A stretch of 64,000 nt of DNA from Paraburkholderia humisilvae. GTDB lineage: Bacteria; Pseudomonadota; Gammaproteobacteria; Burkholderiales; Burkholderiaceae. Below are positions 8,448 through 17,096 of this stretch, one piece after another. The stretch covers positions 62,001-126,000 of the forward strand of contig NZ_CADIKH010000014.1 in NCBI RefSeq assembly GCF_902859855.1, in the 5' to 3' direction. Under the pieces are notes generated by a model, which worked only from the letters and a program-made list of their open reading frames with translations, did not search any database and was not told the DNA's origin. Position numbers and translations under genes: made by a program. Every line of letters starts with the position of its first letter. Position 1 is the stretch's first letter.

Positions 8448-9428
8448 TTATTGGACCTGGCGACCGGCGCCCGCGCCGGACGACGCGGGCGTACCCGTGA
8501 TGCCGGATGCGGCGGCCCCCGCCGCAAGCGCGCCGCCGCGCGGCGAGCGCGCCTGCTCCGACATATGACGCTCGGCAAGCAGTTTGAGACCAAGCGTCAC
8601 CAGCGCCAGCAATGCAAGCAGCGACGCGACGGCGAACGCGGCCGAGAAGTTGTATTCGTTGTAGAGAATTTCGACGTGCAACGGCATCGTGTCGGTCTGG
8701 CCGCGGATATGCCCCGACACCACCGACACCGCGCCGAACTCGCCCATCGCACGCGCATTGCACAGAATCACGCCGTACAGCAAGCCCCACTTCACGTTCG
8801 GCAGCGTCACGCGGCGAAAGATCTGCCAGCCCGACGCGCCGAGCACGTGCGCGGCTTCTTCTTCGTCGGTGCCTTGCGCTTGCATCAGCGGAATCAGCTC
8901 ACGCGCGACGAACGGGAACGTGACGAACACGGTCGCGAGCACGATGCCGGGCACCGCGAACACGATCTGCACGTCGTGCGCCTGCAGCCAAGGACCGAAC
9001 CAGCCTTGCGCGCCGAACAGCAGCACATAGATCAAACCGGAAATGACCGGCGACACCGAAAACGGCAGATCGATCAGCGTGGTCAGCAGCGCCTTGCCTT
9101 TGAAGTCGAACTTCGCGATACACCATGACGCGACGAGCCCGAACACCAGATTGAGCGGCACCGCGATCGCCGCGGTCAACAGCGTCAGCTTGATCGCGGA
9201 CAACGCGTCCGGGTCCGCGAGCGATTCGAAGTAGAACCCAAGGCCCTTGCTCAACGCCTGATAGAACACGGCGGCAAGCGGCACCACGAGGAACAGCACG
9301 AGAAACAGCAGCGCGATGCCAGTCAGCACCCAGCGCACCGCGCGCGGCTCGGTGACCGGGTCGTTGTGGCGTGCGGCCCCGGACGCCGCGCGGCGTGTGC
9401 TCGACAGCACGACCGAATCGTCGCTCAT
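8448..9428 (-). CDS. cysW: Sulfate ABC transporter permease CysW
   Basis: A 326-residue inner-membrane permease with about six helices and the EAA loop (EEEAAHVLGASGWQIFRRVTLP) that docks on the ATPase. The N-terminal 30 residues and the Ala/Gly-rich C-terminal tail are longer than in enterobacterial CysW. The ATG overlaps the cysT stop as ATGA. It forms the heterodimeric sulfate channel with CysT. Confidence 0.93.
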   Translation of the reverse strand: MSDDSVVLSSTRRAASGAARHNDPVTEPRAVRWVLTGIALLFLVLFLVVPLAAVFYQALSKGLGFYFESLADPDALSAIKLTLLTAAIAVPLNLVFGLVASWCIAKFDFKGKALLTTLIDLPFSVSPVISGLIYVLLFGAQGWFGPWLQAHDVQIVFAVPGIVLATVFVTFPFVARELIPLMQAQGTDEEEAAHVLGASGWQIFRRVTLPNVKWGLLYGVILCNARAMGEFGAVSVVSGHIRGQTDTMPLHVEILYNEYNFSAAFAVASLLALLALVTLGLKLLAERHMSEQARSPRGGALAAGAAASGITGTPASSGAGAGRQVQ

Positions 9429-10315
9429 CGCGCCCCTCCGTCCTGCGTGGCGGCCAATGCGCGCGCCGGCGCGGCGGCGCTACGGCTCGTGCGCCGCTGC
9501 AAATACCATTGCAGCGTATTGATGAAAAGCAGCATCAGGAACGACACGATCAGCATCACGACCGCGATCGACGTCGCACCCGCGTAGTCGTATTGCTCGA
9601 GTTTCGTGATGATCAGCAGCGATGTGATTTCGGATTTCATCGGCACATTGCCCGCGATGAAAATCACCGAGCCATATTCACCGAGCGCACGCGCGAACGC
9701 GAGCGCGAAGCCGGTCAGCAGCGCCGGGAACACCGCCGGCAACACCACACGCCGGAAGGTCAGCCAGCGCGATGCGCCAAGGCACGCGGCCGCTTCCTCC
9801 TGTTCACGCTCGAACTCCTCCAGCACCGGCTGCACGGTGCGCACGACGAACGGCAAACCGATAAACGTCAACGCGACCAGCACGCCGAGCGGGGTGAACG
9901 CGACCTTGAGACCGAGCGGTTCGAGAAACTGTCCGATCCAGCCGTTGCCCGCATAGACCGCAGCGAGCGAAATACCGGCCACCGACGTCGGCAGCGCGAA
10001 CGGCAGATCGACGATCGCATCGATCACGCGCTTGAACGGGAACGTATATCGCGTCAGCACCCACGCGACCAGAAAGCCGAACACCGCGTTGATCAGCGCG
10101 CCCCCGAGCGCCGCGCTAAATGTCAGCCGGTACGACGCGAGCACGCGCGGTGACGCCACCGCGCGCACGAACTGGCTCCAATCGAGCGTCGCCGTTTTCA
10201 GAAAGGTGGAGGCGAGCGGAATCAGCACCACGAGGCTCAGATACGCCACCGTGATACCGAGCGTGAGGCCGAAACCCGGTAGTGCGCTCGGCTTGCGGAA
10301 GGTCAACATCGTCAT
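9425..10315 (-). CDS. cysT: Sulfate ABC transporter permease CysT (CysU)
   Basis: A 296-residue permease with six membrane helices and an EAA motif (EEAAACLGASRWLTFRRVVLP). It is the partner of CysW. The start MTMLTFRKPSALPGF at 10315 was preferred to a frame extension of 37 residues that contains the upstream hairpin region. Between this gene and sbp lies a 131-bp gap with a strong hairpin. Confidence 0.93.
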   Translation of the reverse strand: MTMLTFRKPSALPGFGLTLGITVAYLSLVVLIPLASTFLKTATLDWSQFVRAVASPRVLASYRLTFSAALGGALINAVFGFLVAWVLTRYTFPFKRVIDAIVDLPFALPTSVAGISLAAVYAGNGWIGQFLEPLGLKVAFTPLGVLVALTFIGLPFVVRTVQPVLEEFEREQEEAAACLGASRWLTFRRVVLPAVFPALLTGFALAFARALGEYGSVIFIAGNVPMKSEITSLLIITKLEQYDYAGATSIAVVMLIVSFLMLLFINTLQWYLQRRTSRSAAAPARALAATQDGGAR

Positions 10316-10389
10316 GCCAGATACTCTTTTCGGTTGTGCGCGGCAGGCCATGGACAGCCTGTCAACCACGCGAGCCTTGGATGACAAGC

Positions 10390-10415
10390 TCAAAAGCGCG
10401 CCCGAAGGCGCGCTT
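10390..10415 (-). terminator. Intrinsic terminator or attenuator between sbp and cysT
   Basis: A perfect 9-bp stem (10394-10402 with 10407-10415) closes a 4-nt loop that reads TTCG on the minus strand, the very stable UUCG tetraloop. It is followed by a short T-run on the minus strand. It lies just downstream of sbp and about 80 bp before cysT. It probably stops part of the transcripts, so that the binding protein is made in excess over the membrane parts. Confidence 0.7.
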
Positions 10416-10446
10416 GCCGGCTTCATCCGCCGCGATCGTTGCCGGA

Positions 10447-11484
10447 CTACTGCGGCTGGTAAATCGAATCGAATACGCCGCCATCGGCAAAGTGGGTTTT
10501 CTGTGCGTTCGCCCAGCCGCCGAAGGTGTCGTCTACCGTATACAACTTCAGCTTCGGAAACTTCGCAGTCAGCGCTGCAGGCACTTTGTTCGAACGGGGA
10601 CGGTAGAAGTTCTTCGCGGCGATCTCCTGTCCCTCCTCGCTATACAGAAAGTTCAGGTACGCGTCGGCAAGCTTGCGTGTGCCATGCCGGTCGACGACCT
10701 TGTCGACGACCGCGACCGGCGGTTCCGCAAGGATGCTGACCGACGGCACCACGATCTCGAACTTGTCCGGTCCGAACTCCTTCAGCGACAGGAACGCTTC
10801 GTTTTCCCACGCGATCAGCACGTCGCCGATCCCGCGCTGCACGAAGCTCGTGGTCGCGCCGCGCGCGCCGGAATCGAGCACGCCCGCGTTCTTGTACAGC
10901 TTCGACACGAATTCCTTCGCCTTCTGCTCGTTGCCGCCCGGCTGGTGCAGCGCGTACGCCCACGCGGCCAGATAGTTCCAGCGCGCTCCGCCCGATGTCT
11001 TCGGGTTCGGTGTGACGATCGACACGCCCGGCCTCGTCAGATCGTCCCAGTCCTTGATGTGCTTCGGGTTGCCCTTGCGCACCAGAAACACGATCGTCGA
11101 CGTGTACGGCGACGCGTTGTCGGGCAAACGCTTCTGCCAGTTGCTATCGATCAGCCCTTTGCTGGCGAGCGCGTCGATGTCGTAGGCCAGCGCCAGCGTC
11201 ACCACGTCGGCCTGCAGGCCGTCGAGCACCGAGCGCGCCTGCGCGCCCGACCCGCCGTGCGACTGCTTGAACGTGACCGACTCGCCGGTCTGTGCCTTCC
11301 ATTGCTTGCCGAAAGCCGCATTGATGTCCTGATACAGCTCGCGCGTCGGGTCGTACGACACGTTCAGCAATGTGGTATCAGCATGCGCCTGTGTGGCGAG
11401 ACCAAGCGTCGCGGCCGCACTAACGGCCAGCAATGCGAAGAATTTTTTTGCGTGTGCCGCCAACCCCGTACTTCGATTGCTCAT
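10447..11484 (-). CDS. sbp: Periplasmic sulfate-binding protein
   Basis: A 345-residue substrate-binding protein with a Sec signal peptide ending AQAHA-D at about residue 36. The SYDPTRELY, QSHGGSGAQA and NPKTSGGARWNY motifs are those of the Sbp/CysP family, and the overall sequence is closer to Sbp. It delivers sulfate to CysTWA. The start at 11484 is preceded by GGAGAACAGG; a second ATG 24 bp upstream is possible but has a weaker site. Confidence 0.94.
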   Translation of the reverse strand: MSNRSTGLAAHAKKFFALLAVSAAATLGLATQAHADTTLLNVSYDPTRELYQDINAAFGKQWKAQTGESVTFKQSHGGSGAQARSVLDGLQADVVTLALAYDIDALASKGLIDSNWQKRLPDNASPYTSTIVFLVRKGNPKHIKDWDDLTRPGVSIVTPNPKTSGGARWNYLAAWAYALHQPGGNEQKAKEFVSKLYKNAGVLDSGARGATTSFVQRGIGDVLIAWENEAFLSLKEFGPDKFEIVVPSVSILAEPPVAVVDKVVDRHGTRKLADAYLNFLYSEEGQEIAAKNFYRPRSNKVPAALTAKFPKLKLYTVDDTFGGWANAQKTHFADGGVFDSIYQPQ

Positions 11485-11584
11485 TCCTGTTCTCCGCTTG
11501 TCGGTCATTCCAAGGCCCGGCGGCCGGCGTGTCCGCCTTGTCTGCCGCGCCTGTCATCGATTTGCGGCCAGTCTATCCGCGCGG

Positions 11585-11640
11585 CTTCATCATTAAAAAT
11601 AATGTTTCTTCATTTTTTAATACGCAAAAGTGGTAATGAC
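11585..11640 (-). promoter_or_regulatory. AT-rich promoter/CysB-type activator region upstream of sbp
   Basis: This is an unusually AT-rich stretch in a G+C-rich setting, 100-150 bp upstream of the sbp start. On the minus strand it contains TTGCGT (11622-11627), a 17-bp spacer and CATTAT (11599-11604), a weak promoter match. Such AT-rich upstream regions with a poor -35 are what CysB-dependent promoters look like. The assignment to CysB is inferred from the genes it serves. Confidence 0.55.
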
Positions 11641-11739
11641 GGCCGGATGCGGCGTTCCAGCGCGAATTCTGCTGTCGACGCGTCGGCGATCGACGATGTT
11701 GGCGAGCAACTTAAAGTAAAACTTGAATTGCGCCCGATA

Positions 11740-11775
11740 CTGTATAAAAATACAGGCACCTGTCTATCCATACAG
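11740..11775 (+). promoter_or_regulatory. Two LexA boxes upstream of lexA
   Basis: Two complete 16-bp SOS boxes of the form CTGT-N8-ACAG: CTGTATAAAAATACAG at 11740-11755 and CTGTCTATCCATACAG at 11760-11775. They are separated by 4 bp, so their centres are 20 bp apart (about two helical turns). The second ends 7 bp before the lexA ATG, so bound LexA would block its own promoter and the start of translation. Confidence 0.93.
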
Positions 11776-11782
11776 TGGCGCC

Positions 11783-12433
11783 ATGACCAAACTCACCGCA
11801 CGACAGCAGCAGGTTTTTGAACTGATCCGCCGCGCCATCGAGCGCACCGGCTTTCCGCCCACGCGCGCCGAAATCGCGGCCGAACTGGGGTTCAGCTCGG
11901 CGAACTCGGCGGAAGAACATCTTCGGGCGCTGGCCCGCAAAGGCGTGATCGAGCTCGCGGCCGGCGCGTCGCGCGGCATCCGGCTGCTCGCCGGGCAGGA
12001 CGACGCGCCCCACCAGTTCACGCTGCCGCACGCGGCGCTGATGCAGTTGTCGCTGCCGCTGATCGGCCGGGTCGCGGCCGGCAGCCCGATCCTCGCGCAG
12101 GAGCACATCGCGCAGCACTATGCGTGCGACCCGGCGCTTTTCTCGAGCAAGCCGGACTACCTGCTGAAGGTGCGCGGTCTGTCGATGCGCGACGCGGGCA
12201 TTCTCGACGGCGACCTGCTCGCGGTGCAAAAGCGCAGCGAAGCGAAAGACGGCCAGATCATCATTGCGCGGCTTGGCGACGATGTGACGGTCAAACGGCT
12301 AAAGCGTCGGCCGAACGGCATCGAGCTGATCGCCGAAAACCCCGATTACGAAAACATTTTCGTCGAGGCCGGCAGCGCGGATTTCGCGCTCGAAGGCATC
12401 GCGGTGGGCCTGATCCGGCCGACCGAATTCTGA
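11783..12433 (+). CDS. lexA: SOS repressor LexA
   Basis: A 216-residue LexA. Residues 1-70 form the winged HTH (MTKLTARQQQVFELI). The cleavage site is in the VAAGSP stretch, and the S24 protease domain carries Ser (LSMRDAGI) and Lys (DVTVKRLKR) of the catalytic dyad. On DNA damage, RecA filaments trigger self-cleavage and SOS genes are derepressed. An in-frame extension upstream would run through the operators and was not used. Confidence 0.97.
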   Translation: MTKLTARQQQVFELIRRAIERTGFPPTRAEIAAELGFSSANSAEEHLRALARKGVIELAAGASRGIRLLAGQDDAPHQFTLPHAALMQLSLPLIGRVAAGSPILAQEHIAQHYACDPALFSSKPDYLLKVRGLSMRDAGILDGDLLAVQKRSEAKDGQIIIARLGDDVTVKRLKRRPNGIELIAENPDYENIFVEAGSADFALEGIAVGLIRPTEF

Positions 12434-12525
12434 TACCCCTGCTTTTGCCCGCGTTTTTGCACGCTGTTGCGCGCTTTTTGCCCGCCGGCGCCGCGCGGTA
12501 TTTATTGCACTGTCTGGAGAAATTC

Positions 12526-12885
12526 ATGGAACGCCTTGCCCGCCTGCTGCCCTTTCGCCAGTTCGGCCGTTTGCGTCACCTGCGCAAGCTCGCGCCATGC
12601 GCGCCGCTCGACGCTGCCGAAGCGCCGCGCACGGGCTCGCTGTTCGATTTCGACGAACACGAACGGGCAGTGGCTGCGTCATTGCGCCCGTCGCTACCGT
12701 CAGCGTTGCCCGCATTCGCGCGCGTATCGCTGAATGCGGGGCTGAACGCCGAACCCGCCCGGCGTGCGCCGGTGCGGGTGTACCACGGGCCATCGCGGCT
12801 CATCATGGTCGGCACGGTCGACGCAGTATGCAGAATGATCGACCGCGCGATCGCGGAGGAGCACGCCGCCGCGCAACCGGCCTGA
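12526..12885 (+). CDS. Small conserved protein of unknown function next to lexA
   Basis: The 119-residue product was not recognised as a known family. The N-terminal third is basic (RLLPFRQFGRLRHLRKL), the middle has an acidic patch, and a short conserved-looking core (VRVYHGPSRLIMVGTV) precedes a C-terminal helix. The ATG at 12526 has GGAGA seven bases upstream. It starts 92 bp after lexA with no terminator between, so it could be read from the LexA-controlled promoter. Any SOS role is inferred from position only. Confidence 0.6.
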   Translation: MERLARLLPFRQFGRLRHLRKLAPCAPLDAAEAPRTGSLFDFDEHERAVAASLRPSLPSALPAFARVSLNAGLNAEPARRAPVRVYHGPSRLIMVGTVDAVCRMIDRAIAEEHAAAQPA

Positions 12886-12978
12886 TAAAAAAGTCAGCCG
12901 GCGCGCACGTGACGAACACATTGCACGGAATCATTTTTGCGAGAATGGGGTCCACGTTAAGTCCGCCCATTTGAAGGA

Positions 12979-13659
12979 ATGTCCCGCACGATGACGTTTC
13001 GTACAGGCCGCGCAAAGCGCGCGATCAATCACCGCCATAACGGCAGCGTCAAGCGGTCGATGCTGGTCGCGCTGGTCGCGATCGCCGTTCTGATTGCATT
13101 GGCATTTGTCTACGCGTCGCCGTATATCGCGCTTGATCGCCTGAAGCGTGCCGCCGACGCGCGCGATGCCGCAACGGTCAATCAATATGTCGACTTCCCT
13201 GCTTTTCGTGACAGCCTCAAGGAGCAACTCGTCGTGCTGCTCAAACACCGGCTCGGCGCCGAAAGTCACGGCAATCCGTTCGCCGCGCTGGGTGCGATGA
13301 TTGGTGTCGCGTTGGTAGGGCCGCTCGTCGATGCGTATGCGACGCCGGACGGCGTCGCTGCGTTGTTGAACGGTATGCCGCCACGCGGTGAGCCCGGCGA
13401 GCGGCCGCCTCCACCGCCGGATACGCGTGCGTCGACCGATGGACCGAATACGCAGGCCGGCGCCACGCCGCCGCCCGCGCCACCCGCTGACGAACCATCG
13501 AAACCGCCCCAGCCGCCGCAAACCACGGCTGGTTATCGCAGCGTCAATGAATTCGTCGTCACCTACCAGCACGGTGTCGGCGATACGCGCTATTCAGCGA
13601 TTTTCCACCGCGAGGGGCTATTCACATGGAAGCTCGCGGCCGTCGATCTGAACGGTTGA
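12979..13659 (+). CDS. DUF2939 membrane-anchored protein
   Basis: The 226 residues include one membrane helix near residues 27-45 and the YIALDRLKRAADARDAATV motif typical of DUF2939 proteins of beta-proteobacteria. A long Pro-rich linker (about residues 134-180) separates two conserved parts. The molecular function of the family is not known; topology predicts a mostly periplasmic protein. It stands alone, 93 bp after the lexA neighbour and only 20 bp from the convergent universal stress gene. Confidence 0.8.
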   Translation: MSRTMTFRTGRAKRAINHRHNGSVKRSMLVALVAIAVLIALAFVYASPYIALDRLKRAADARDAATVNQYVDFPAFRDSLKEQLVVLLKHRLGAESHGNPFAALGAMIGVALVGPLVDAYATPDGVAALLNGMPPRGEPGERPPPPPDTRASTDGPNTQAGATPPPAPPADEPSKPPQPPQTTAGYRSVNEFVVTYQHGVGDTRYSAIFHREGLFTWKLAAVDLNG

Positions 13660-13679
13660 CGCCGACGGTCGACGTCGCC

Positions 13680-14138
13680 TTATGCGGCGGCCGGTTGCTG
13701 GTCGTCGGAACACGCGACCAGAATGCTGCACGACACACGATCGAGCAGCGGCGTATTGCCGGCGCCCATCCACCATCGCGACAAACCGTGACGGCAGCGA
13801 TGGCCGACCACGACCAGATCGACCTTCAGTTCATCGGCGAGCGCCGCGATTTCATCGATCGGATGACCGAACGCGAAATGCCCGTGCGCCTGGACGCCGC
13901 GCTCGGTCAGCCAGTCGACGCCTTCCTGCAGGATGTCGCGTGCGGTCTTCTCGAAGCTGCCGCACGCAACATCGGTTAGCAGCCCCGCGCTTTGCGCGAT
14001 GCTCGAGCGCATGTCGACCACCGACAGCAAGTGCGTCTCAGCCTTCAGATCCAACGCCAGATCCGCGCCGCAACGCAGTGCCTTGCGGCCTTCGCGCGAG
14101 CCGTCGTAGCACAGCAGAATTTTCTGGTAGCTCGCCAT
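13680..14138 (-). CDS. Universal stress protein (UspA family)
   Basis: A 152-residue single-domain Usp. It starts with the beta strand and Asp of YQKILLCYDGS and ends with the nucleotide-loop pattern VVGHRCRHG then GAGNT, so ATP or AMP binding is possible. A longer frame upstream is not supported because the conserved domain begins at residue 4. It is divergent from the ABC exporter genes. Confidence 0.88.
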   Translation of the reverse strand: MASYQKILLCYDGSREGRKALRCGADLALDLKAETHLLSVVDMRSSIAQSAGLLTDVACGSFEKTARDILQEGVDWLTERGVQAHGHFAFGHPIDEIAALADELKVDLVVVGHRCRHGLSRWWMGAGNTPLLDRVSCSILVACSDDQQPAAA

Positions 14139-14468
14139 CGTGGTTCTCCCTTCCGCGCCGATCGCGGACGTCGAATCAATCATGGTGCGCCGCAATTGCG
14201 CTTGCAAGGGATGGAAAACGCTAACTGTGCGCAGCACCTCCGATACGGGATGCCGCAGCGCAAGAAAACCCCTGGCGCGGGTGTGGCGGCGCTCGCGGCG
14301 CTCGCGGATCATGGCCTAGAATAGGCAGCCTTTCGAAAGACCTCGCCGTTGCCGTTTGCCCCGATCCAGCGCTTCATTCAGTTGGACACACCATTGCGTC
14401 CGCTGTTTCGCGATCGGGCGCCAGGTCTTCGAGGCCGAACCCGACCACCGCCACTGGACAATCCGCCC
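14139..14468. other. Divergent intergenic region between usp and nodI-like gene
   Basis: No gene was identified in these 330 bp. A TAGAAT box on the plus strand at 14317-14322 is a possible -10 element for the exporter operon, without a clear -35. Two tandem GGCGCTCGC copies lie just upstream (from about 14288). A plus-strand frame extension of the ABC gene runs through part of it but lacks conserved residues. Confidence 0.4.
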
Positions 14469-15383
14469 ATGCCTGAAGCCGCTATCGAATTTCATCGGGT
14501 CGAAAAACGCTACGGCGGCAAGAAGGTCGTCGATGGCCTGTCATTCGATGTGCGCGTCGGCGAATGCTTCGGTCTGCTTGGCCCGAACGGCGCCGGCAAA
14601 ACCACCACGCTGCGCATGCTGCTCGGCATCGCGGCGCCTGACGCCGGCGCGATCCGTCTATGCGGTGAACCGATTCCCGCACGTGCACGAATCGCACGTG
14701 CGCGCGTCGGCGTGGTCCCGCAGTTCGACAATCTCGACCCGGACTTTACCGTCCGCGAGAATCTGCTCGTGTTCGGCCGCTACTTCGGCCTGTCCTCCCG
14801 CGAAATGCGCGATCTCGTGCCGTCGCTACTCGAATTCTCGCGGCTCGAGAACAAGGCGGACGCGCGCGTCGCCGAGCTGTCGGGCGGCATGAAGCGCCGG
14901 CTCACGCTCGCCCGTGCGCTCGTCAACGACCCCGATGTGCTGGTGATGGACGAACCCACCACCGGCCTCGATCCGCAGGCGCGCCACCTGATCTGGGAAC
15001 GGCTGCGCTCGCTGTTGTCGCGCGGCAAGACCATCCTGTTGACCACGCACTTCATGGAAGAAGCCGAGCGGCTGTGCGACCGGCTGTGCGTGATCGAAGA
15101 AGGCCGCAAGATCGCCGAGGGTGCGCCGAAGGAACTGATCGCATCGGAGATCGGCTGCGATGTGATCGAAGTCTATGGCCCCGATCCGCTTGCGCTGCGC
15201 GAAGAACTGGCGCCGTTCGCGGTACGCATCGATATCAGCGGCGAGACGCTCTTCTGCTATGTCGACGATCCACAGCCCGTGCATGCGCGGCTCAAGCAGC
15301 GCGCCGATTTGCGCTATTTGCACCGCCCCGCGAACCTCGAAGATGTATTTCTGCGGCTTACCGGCCGCGAGATGCAGGACTGA
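14469..15383 (+). CDS. nodI: NodI-like ABC exporter ATPase
   Basis: A 304-residue ABC-2 ATPase. Walker A is GPNGAGKTT, the signature is LSGGMKRR, and Walker B VLVMDEP is followed by TTGLDPQARHLIW. The overall pattern is that of NodI/DRA-type ATPases. In rhizobia NodIJ exports lipo-chitin Nod factors, but beta-proteobacteria carry related pairs of unknown substrate that are regarded as the ancestral form. No nod biosynthesis genes are present here. The start MPEAAIEFHRV was chosen over an N-terminal extension without conservation. Confidence 0.85.
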   Translation: MPEAAIEFHRVEKRYGGKKVVDGLSFDVRVGECFGLLGPNGAGKTTTLRMLLGIAAPDAGAIRLCGEPIPARARIARARVGVVPQFDNLDPDFTVRENLLVFGRYFGLSSREMRDLVPSLLEFSRLENKADARVAELSGGMKRRLTLARALVNDPDVLVMDEPTTGLDPQARHLIWERLRSLLSRGKTILLTTHFMEEAERLCDRLCVIEEGRKIAEGAPKELIASEIGCDVIEVYGPDPLALREELAPFAVRIDISGETLFCYVDDPQPVHARLKQRADLRYLHRPANLEDVFLRLTGREMQD

Positions 15384-15389
15384 ACGACC

Positions 15390-16220
15390 ATGGATGCACG
15401 CTCATACGACACGCCCGATCGCCCGCTCAAACCGACCCGTGAACGTTTCGCCGCACTGCCCGCCAATGCGCTCAACTGGGTCGCTGTGTGGCGCCGCAAC
15501 TATCTGGTCTGGCGCAAGCTCGCGGTCGCGTCGATGTTCGGCAATCTCGCCGATCCGATGATCTATCTGTTCGGTCTGGGCTTCGGACTTGGGCTGATGG
15601 TCGGACGCGTCGACGGCGTGTCGTATATCGCGTTTCTGGCAGCAGGCACCGTCGCCTCGAGCGTGATGATGTCGGCAAGCTTCGAATCGATGTACTCGGG
15701 CTTTTCAAGAATGCATGTGCAGCGCACGTGGGAAGCGATCATGCATACCCCGCTCACGCTGGGCGACATCGTGCTGGGGGAGATTGTCTGGGCAGCGAGC
15801 AAATCGCTGCTGTCGGGCGCAGCGATCCTGATCGTCGCGGGCCTGCTCGGCTATGCGGAATTTCCGTCGACCCTCGTCGCCCTGCCGGTGATCGCACTGG
15901 CGGGGCTGTCTTTTGCGAGCCTCGCGATGATCGTCACCGCGCTCGCGCCGTCGTACGATTTCTTTATGTTCTATCAGACGCTGGTGCTCACGCCAATGCT
16001 GCTGCTGTCCGGTGTGTTCTTTCCGGCATCGCAACTGCCGCCCGCGGCGCAGTACGCAACGCAGTTGCTGCCGCTTGCGCATGCGGTGGACCTGATCCGG
16101 CCGGCGATGCTCGACCGGCCGCTGGATAACGCGGCGCTGCACATCGCGGTGCTCGCCGTCTATGTGATCGTGCCGTTTCTGATTTCAGCGGTGCTGCTGC
16201 GCCGCCGGATGATGCGATAG
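15390..16220 (+). CDS. nodJ: NodJ-like ABC-2 permease
   Basis: A 276-residue permease with six helices and the ABC-2 features AFLAAGTVASSVM and TPMLLLSGVFFPASQLP. It begins 7 bp after the ATPase stop, so the two are one operon. In NodJ-type exporters the permease and ATPase form a 2+2 complex that moves lipid-linked or amphipathic molecules outward. The substrate is unknown; the symbol marks family similarity only. Confidence 0.86.
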   Translation: MDARSYDTPDRPLKPTRERFAALPANALNWVAVWRRNYLVWRKLAVASMFGNLADPMIYLFGLGFGLGLMVGRVDGVSYIAFLAAGTVASSVMMSASFESMYSGFSRMHVQRTWEAIMHTPLTLGDIVLGEIVWAASKSLLSGAAILIVAGLLGYAEFPSTLVALPVIALAGLSFASLAMIVTALAPSYDFFMFYQTLVLTPMLLLSGVFFPASQLPPAAQYATQLLPLAHAVDLIRPAMLDRPLDNAALHIAVLAVYVIVPFLISAVLLRRRMMR

Positions 16221-16303
16221 TCGCTCACGCGTATCGCGGCAGGCATCCTGCGGCGAGCGCGTCAATGCCGGTCGCGACGCGGATGCCAGCCGTCGGTGTT
16301 CGG

Positions 16304-16726
16304 TCAGTCTTCGTCGTCCGACCACGGAATATCGACGTCGGAGATAAACGCGACCGTCGCGAACGGCCCGCCTTCCTGACGCCCGATCTTGCCGTCGGCG
16401 CGATGCCATTCGACGCGAAACACCGTGCCGGGATCGTCGGCCAGCAGCCGAACGGTGCGCACTTCATCCGGGTCCGCCTCTTCGACCGCACCGTCGAGCG
16501 AGACCAGCAGCACCTGCGGCCACAAGCCGTCCGCCGGGTCGTAGATGCGGTCGCCGTCTGGAATCAGCGTGGACACCTCGACGCCGATCGTCGCGGATGC
16601 GTCGATGATCATCTTGCCGAGCGCCCGCAGCAGCGCGGTCGCGCGCGCTGAATTGGCCTGGCGGATCGCGAGGTCTCCACGCGTGAGCGCCTGCTCGAGC
16701 TTCGGATTGGTCTTCTGTTGCGCCAT
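16304..16726 (-). CDS. Uncharacterised acidic protein
   Basis: A 140-residue soluble protein that was not recognised. The first 40 residues are basic and helical (MAQQKTNPKLEQALTRGD), the rest forms beta strands rich in Asp and Glu and ends in DIPWSDDED. No motif for catalysis or membrane insertion is visible. It is convergent with the nodJ-like gene, 84 bp away. Confidence 0.65.
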   Translation of the reverse strand: MAQQKTNPKLEQALTRGDLAIRQANSARATALLRALGKMIIDASATIGVEVSTLIPDGDRIYDPADGLWPQVLLVSLDGAVEEADPDEVRTVRLLADDPGTVFRVEWHRADGKIGRQEGGPFATVAFISDVDIPWSDDED

Positions 16727-17096
16727 GCGATGTCCTGTGTGGGATCGTCTTGTTGACTGTGTGACTATGAATAATTGCCGGACCGGCTGTCGCGCTGCGC
16801 CACCCGCTTGCGGCAACTGACAAACGGCGGAACCGTCACCGCCATCGGTCCCGCTTTCGTGCTTGCAGCGGTTCACCGGCAACTCGCCGCTCCCCGTTCA
16901 CACCGATTCCGGTTCACCCAGTTTAGTTCGAGATTCGACCGTTTGACGTGGCTTGAAACTGGCTGAAACTGTTGAAACCACCTGAAACGGGTTTGAAACC
17001 ACTTCGATGCGACGCAATAAGACGCGTTTACGCGCGTCAAGTCACGTTCACAGGCCACTGTATAGCCCATTTCGCCGATTGTTTCAGAGCCCACGT
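16727..17096. other. Intergenic region upstream of the acidic protein
   Basis: A 370-bp stretch without a gene, lower in G+C than its flanks. It holds the TGAAAC repeat array listed separately and one inverted copy, GTTTCA, near 17083. It precedes the minus-strand acidic protein gene and abuts the 3' end of the permease gene. Confidence 0.6.
16954..16999 (+). repeat. Five TGAAAC direct repeats at helical spacing
   Basis: TGAAAC begins at 16954, 16964, 16973, 16983 and 16994, giving steps of 10, 9, 10 and 11 bp, so all copies face the same side of the helix. The last copy is part of a GGTTTGAAACC near-palindrome. Such phased arrays bind cooperative regulators; no candidate regulator is adjacent. 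Confidence 0.75.
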
